A stretch of DNA of 64,000 nt from Chlorocebus sabaeus (Eukaryota > Chordata > Mammalia > Primates > Cercopithecidae), in NCBI RefSeq assembly GCF_047675955.1, contig NC_132915.1, forward strand, positions 45,738,526-45,802,525, given 5' to 3'. The translations under genes were made by a program, and so were the position numbers. The notes beneath the pieces were generated by a model that searched no databases, was not told the DNA's origin, and worked only from the letters and a program-made list of their open reading frames with translations. Each line of letters starts with the position of its first letter. The first letter of the stretch is position 1. Below are positions 61,620 through 64,000 of this stretch, piece by piece.

Positions 61620-63475
61620 AGTTTGTAAAGAGGTTTCAGGTATCACAGGTGCAACTCCCTATCAAGGCACAGAGCACTGCGACATCCTATTTCACCAGGG
61701 ACTGCTCTCTCCAGTGACTCAAGGAGATTACAAAAGTGCAACAGGCCTTGATGTCAGCTACGTGGCTTTACATACCTACTATGTCAGGGGCTCCCAACCT
61801 TCTGGGGAATTTATTCAAGTATAAGAGTTATTTTGTTTCTAACAACATCTTGCACCTGCCACTGCGCTGGAAGCCTGCTCACTTCTCATGTGCATGCAGT
61901 TCACAAATGCTGGTAGTGTTCTCTTCAGTATGAAAGTAAACAAACTCTTGCTTCTGCTTCCTAACAAATAATTTCTTTAATGCCTTTCCTTGATTTCATT
62001 CACACACCTCCAGTTGTAGACATACAGTTACAAGATGAATTCAGAGCCTCCTGCCTTTCATCACATGCAGTTCCTATTAACATTTAATGAGTGTCCATCG
62101 GCAAGTCTATGGATTGCTTTTTCCTCTGCCACTCTCTCAGAAATCCTCCTGCTGTCTCTGAGCTAACTCAGGATTTCTTCACTCATGTTCTTTATTTTTT
62201 TATAACTCAAAACCATCTCCATCCACCAGGCAAAGAAAAAAGTTATTAAAGCCAGTTAGAACATGACATGCCGACATCAATTCAATTTGGCTTTATTATA
62301 AGAATTAATAAAGTGATACATCTAAGAACAGCTCAGGAGCAATCTCCTGAGATTCTGCCCTCAACTTTTATATTGAGATAAAGCACCTATGCCTGTACCT
62401 TCTCTACCTTCTCCAAAGCTTGAATTAAATTTTTGCCTTTAAGTGTAAACTGGTGTAAAGTGGAAACCAAAACCAAATCTTATACCTCCTGTTGGCAAAA
62501 TGATTAACACAAAGAGCCAGAAGACAAAGTTTGGAGAAAAGTAAGAGAAAAAAAGCCCCATCTAACACCAGAAAAAAAAATCCACATAATGGAAAGTGGC
62601 AAAGGCACATACGAAGGGCTTTACTTGTAGGATACTTTATCAAGTTTCTTCCAGCTACATAGTACCTCTTCCACAACGGAAATGGCGGGGGAGACACAGC
62701 CTATCATCAATCTGCAACAGAGATCCAAAGACCAGGTCATTTTCTCCATTCCTGCTTGTTCCTGGTCTTCACATTCTTCTCCTCTGGCAAAGAGATGCCC
62801 CCTCCCCCACTCTGTTCTTTGTTTTTGTGTATGATGTTCTAGTTATTTAATATTATGTCTCCTTTGTGCTCCAGATCCTGAATGACCCCAGCTGAAGTTT
62901 GTTCCCTTCTTCCAGGTTTGTTTGATTTCCTAGTTTTATGCCCAAATTTTAGAACTATCCTCTTCCTTCTCCAGAACTGACCATTTCTGGGGGAACTGAT
63001 CATTTCCCCCAGAGCCCACCCATTTCCTTCTTTCCTCACATTACTCCACTGGCCTCTCTCTTTCCATTTTTACCACTGAAAGCAATGTTCTGAAAGGTGT
63101 GCAGGGAGACTAGTAGAATCTAAGAGTGTGCTGACTGTGTGTGTAATTGGAAACATGGAGCATCTCACAGAAAATGAGACAGAAGTTAACTTTCAGGAGA
63201 CTGAATGAGAGTGAATGAGAGCATGTTCTGACAACATTTTGGAAAGTTCAGAAAAATGACTATGCTGAAAATTTGCCACTGTGAGCATACAAGTATCTAC
63301 TAAATTCTTGACTATCCAAATGAAGGGAATACTTGATGCTATCTCACTGAACTGACAAAATTAGAATTAAATTTCCATTTGTTGCAAATGACGGTGGCAT
63401 ATTAACAATGATAGGAGATTATTTTCTAATTCCTCCTCTGACTACAAAATTCACAACTGAAAAAGACAAAAATAG
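61620..63475 (-). other. Upstream intron, unique
   Basis: No gene or recognised repeat family. Confidence 0.5.
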
Positions 63476-63774
63476 GGCCAGGCACAGTGGCTCATGTCTA
63501 TAATCCCAGCACTTTTGGAGGCTAAGGCGGGCAGATCACTTGAGGCTAGGTGTTTGAAACCACCTGAGCCAACATGGAGAAACCTTGTCTCTACTAAAAA
63601 TGCAAAATTGGCTGGGTTTGGTGGTGCACACCTGTAATCCCAGCTACTTGGGAGGCTGAAACAAGAGAATTGCTTGAACTTGGAAGGCAGAGGTTACAGT
63701 GAGCCAAGATCGTGCCACTGCACTCCAGCATGGGCGACAGAGCAAGATCCTGTCTCAAGAAAAAAAAAAAAAAG
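63476..63774 (+). mobile_element. AluS-like element
   Basis: GGGCCAGGCACAGTGGCTCA start and CACTGCACTCCAGCATGGGC near the end, followed by an A tail. Confidence 0.93.
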
Positions 63775-64000
63775 AAAGAAGGCAAATATAAATGATTTAA
63801 AATGGGAGGGGCTGGTAGTAGACCCTAATAGCTAACAACTCTTTAAGATCCTCAAATAAATAATTACTAAAAATGTATTTATTCATTTTCTCTCCAGGCT
63901 GATGTTCAGATGATCTGCACAGGACCGGCATGGCACACAGGCCAATGTCTGGACATCTGCTCCAAGAGCACAGTGTCTGTGCCATTCAGGTCATTAGGAT

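Larger units (their letters stand above)
37417..64000 (-). other. BNC2: BNC2 upstream intron, partial
   Basis: Runs from the acceptor CTAG at 37420-37417 to the end of the window without reaching the preceding exon. That exon should end in a complete codon because the next starts in phase 0. I looked for the basonuclin segment expected just upstream and did not find it on the minus strand. Content is unique sequence with scattered Alu, L1M, L2, MIR and MaLR insertions listed separately. Confidence 0.85.

Noticed and set aside
63890..63990. Plus-strand TTTCTCTCCAG resembling a splice acceptor at the window edge
   Set aside because: Wrong strand for BNC2 and no coding frame after it; chance.

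Overview
This is a window of primate nuclear DNA carrying the 3' part of BNC2 (basonuclin 2, a C2H2 zinc-finger nuclear protein) on the minus strand. I recognise the gene from two coding blocks. They encode three paired zinc fingers, a lysine-rich nuclear localisation stretch with a serine pair, and the C-terminal end of the protein. The genome is primate because it carries several Alu subfamilies, an ERVL-MaLR LTR, MER1-type hAT and L1PA-type repeats. The single young AluY (32843-33166) has the sequence variants I associate with Old World monkey AluYR rather than human AluY. The 3' L1PA fragment (56388-56646) has a tandem 18-bp duplication that also fits that lineage. Macaque, baboon, African green monkey or a relative is therefore more likely than human.

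Layout, from left to right in plus coordinates (BNC2 is transcribed right to left). Positions 1 to about 9204 are the 3' flank of BNC2, made of old repeats (MaLR-like LTR, L1M pieces, an antisense L1) and unique sequence, with no gene found. About 9205-18572 is a very long 3' UTR (about 9.4 kb) ending at an ATTAAA signal (9219-9224). It contains CA/TG microsatellites, Pumilio-type motifs and a 22-bp perfect palindrome. Positions 18573-19233 are the last coding exon (219 codons plus stop). Positions 19234-35446 are a 16.2-kb intron. Positions 35447-37416 are the large penultimate coding exon (656 codons plus two bases). Positions 37417-64000 are part of the next upstream intron, which runs off the window; it holds most of the Alu, MIR, L2, L1M and THE1/MST insertions. 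The two exons together encode 876 residues. From memory the human protein is about 1099 residues, so the N-terminal fifth lies beyond the right edge.

The rest is intron, UTR and intergenic DNA. I found no second protein-coding gene, no tRNA or rRNA, no CRISPR array and no bacterial-type system. The other open reading frames are short, lack splice or codon support and often lie in Alu or L1 copies. The observations most worth a second look are structural: a 101-nt imperfect hairpin in the upstream intron (49900-50000), complementary CA and TG tracts just after the stop codon, the 3' UTR palindrome, two G-quadruplex candidates (one abutting the last-exon splice acceptor), and three repeat-free AT-rich intronic blocks dense in homeodomain-type core motifs that may be regulatory.
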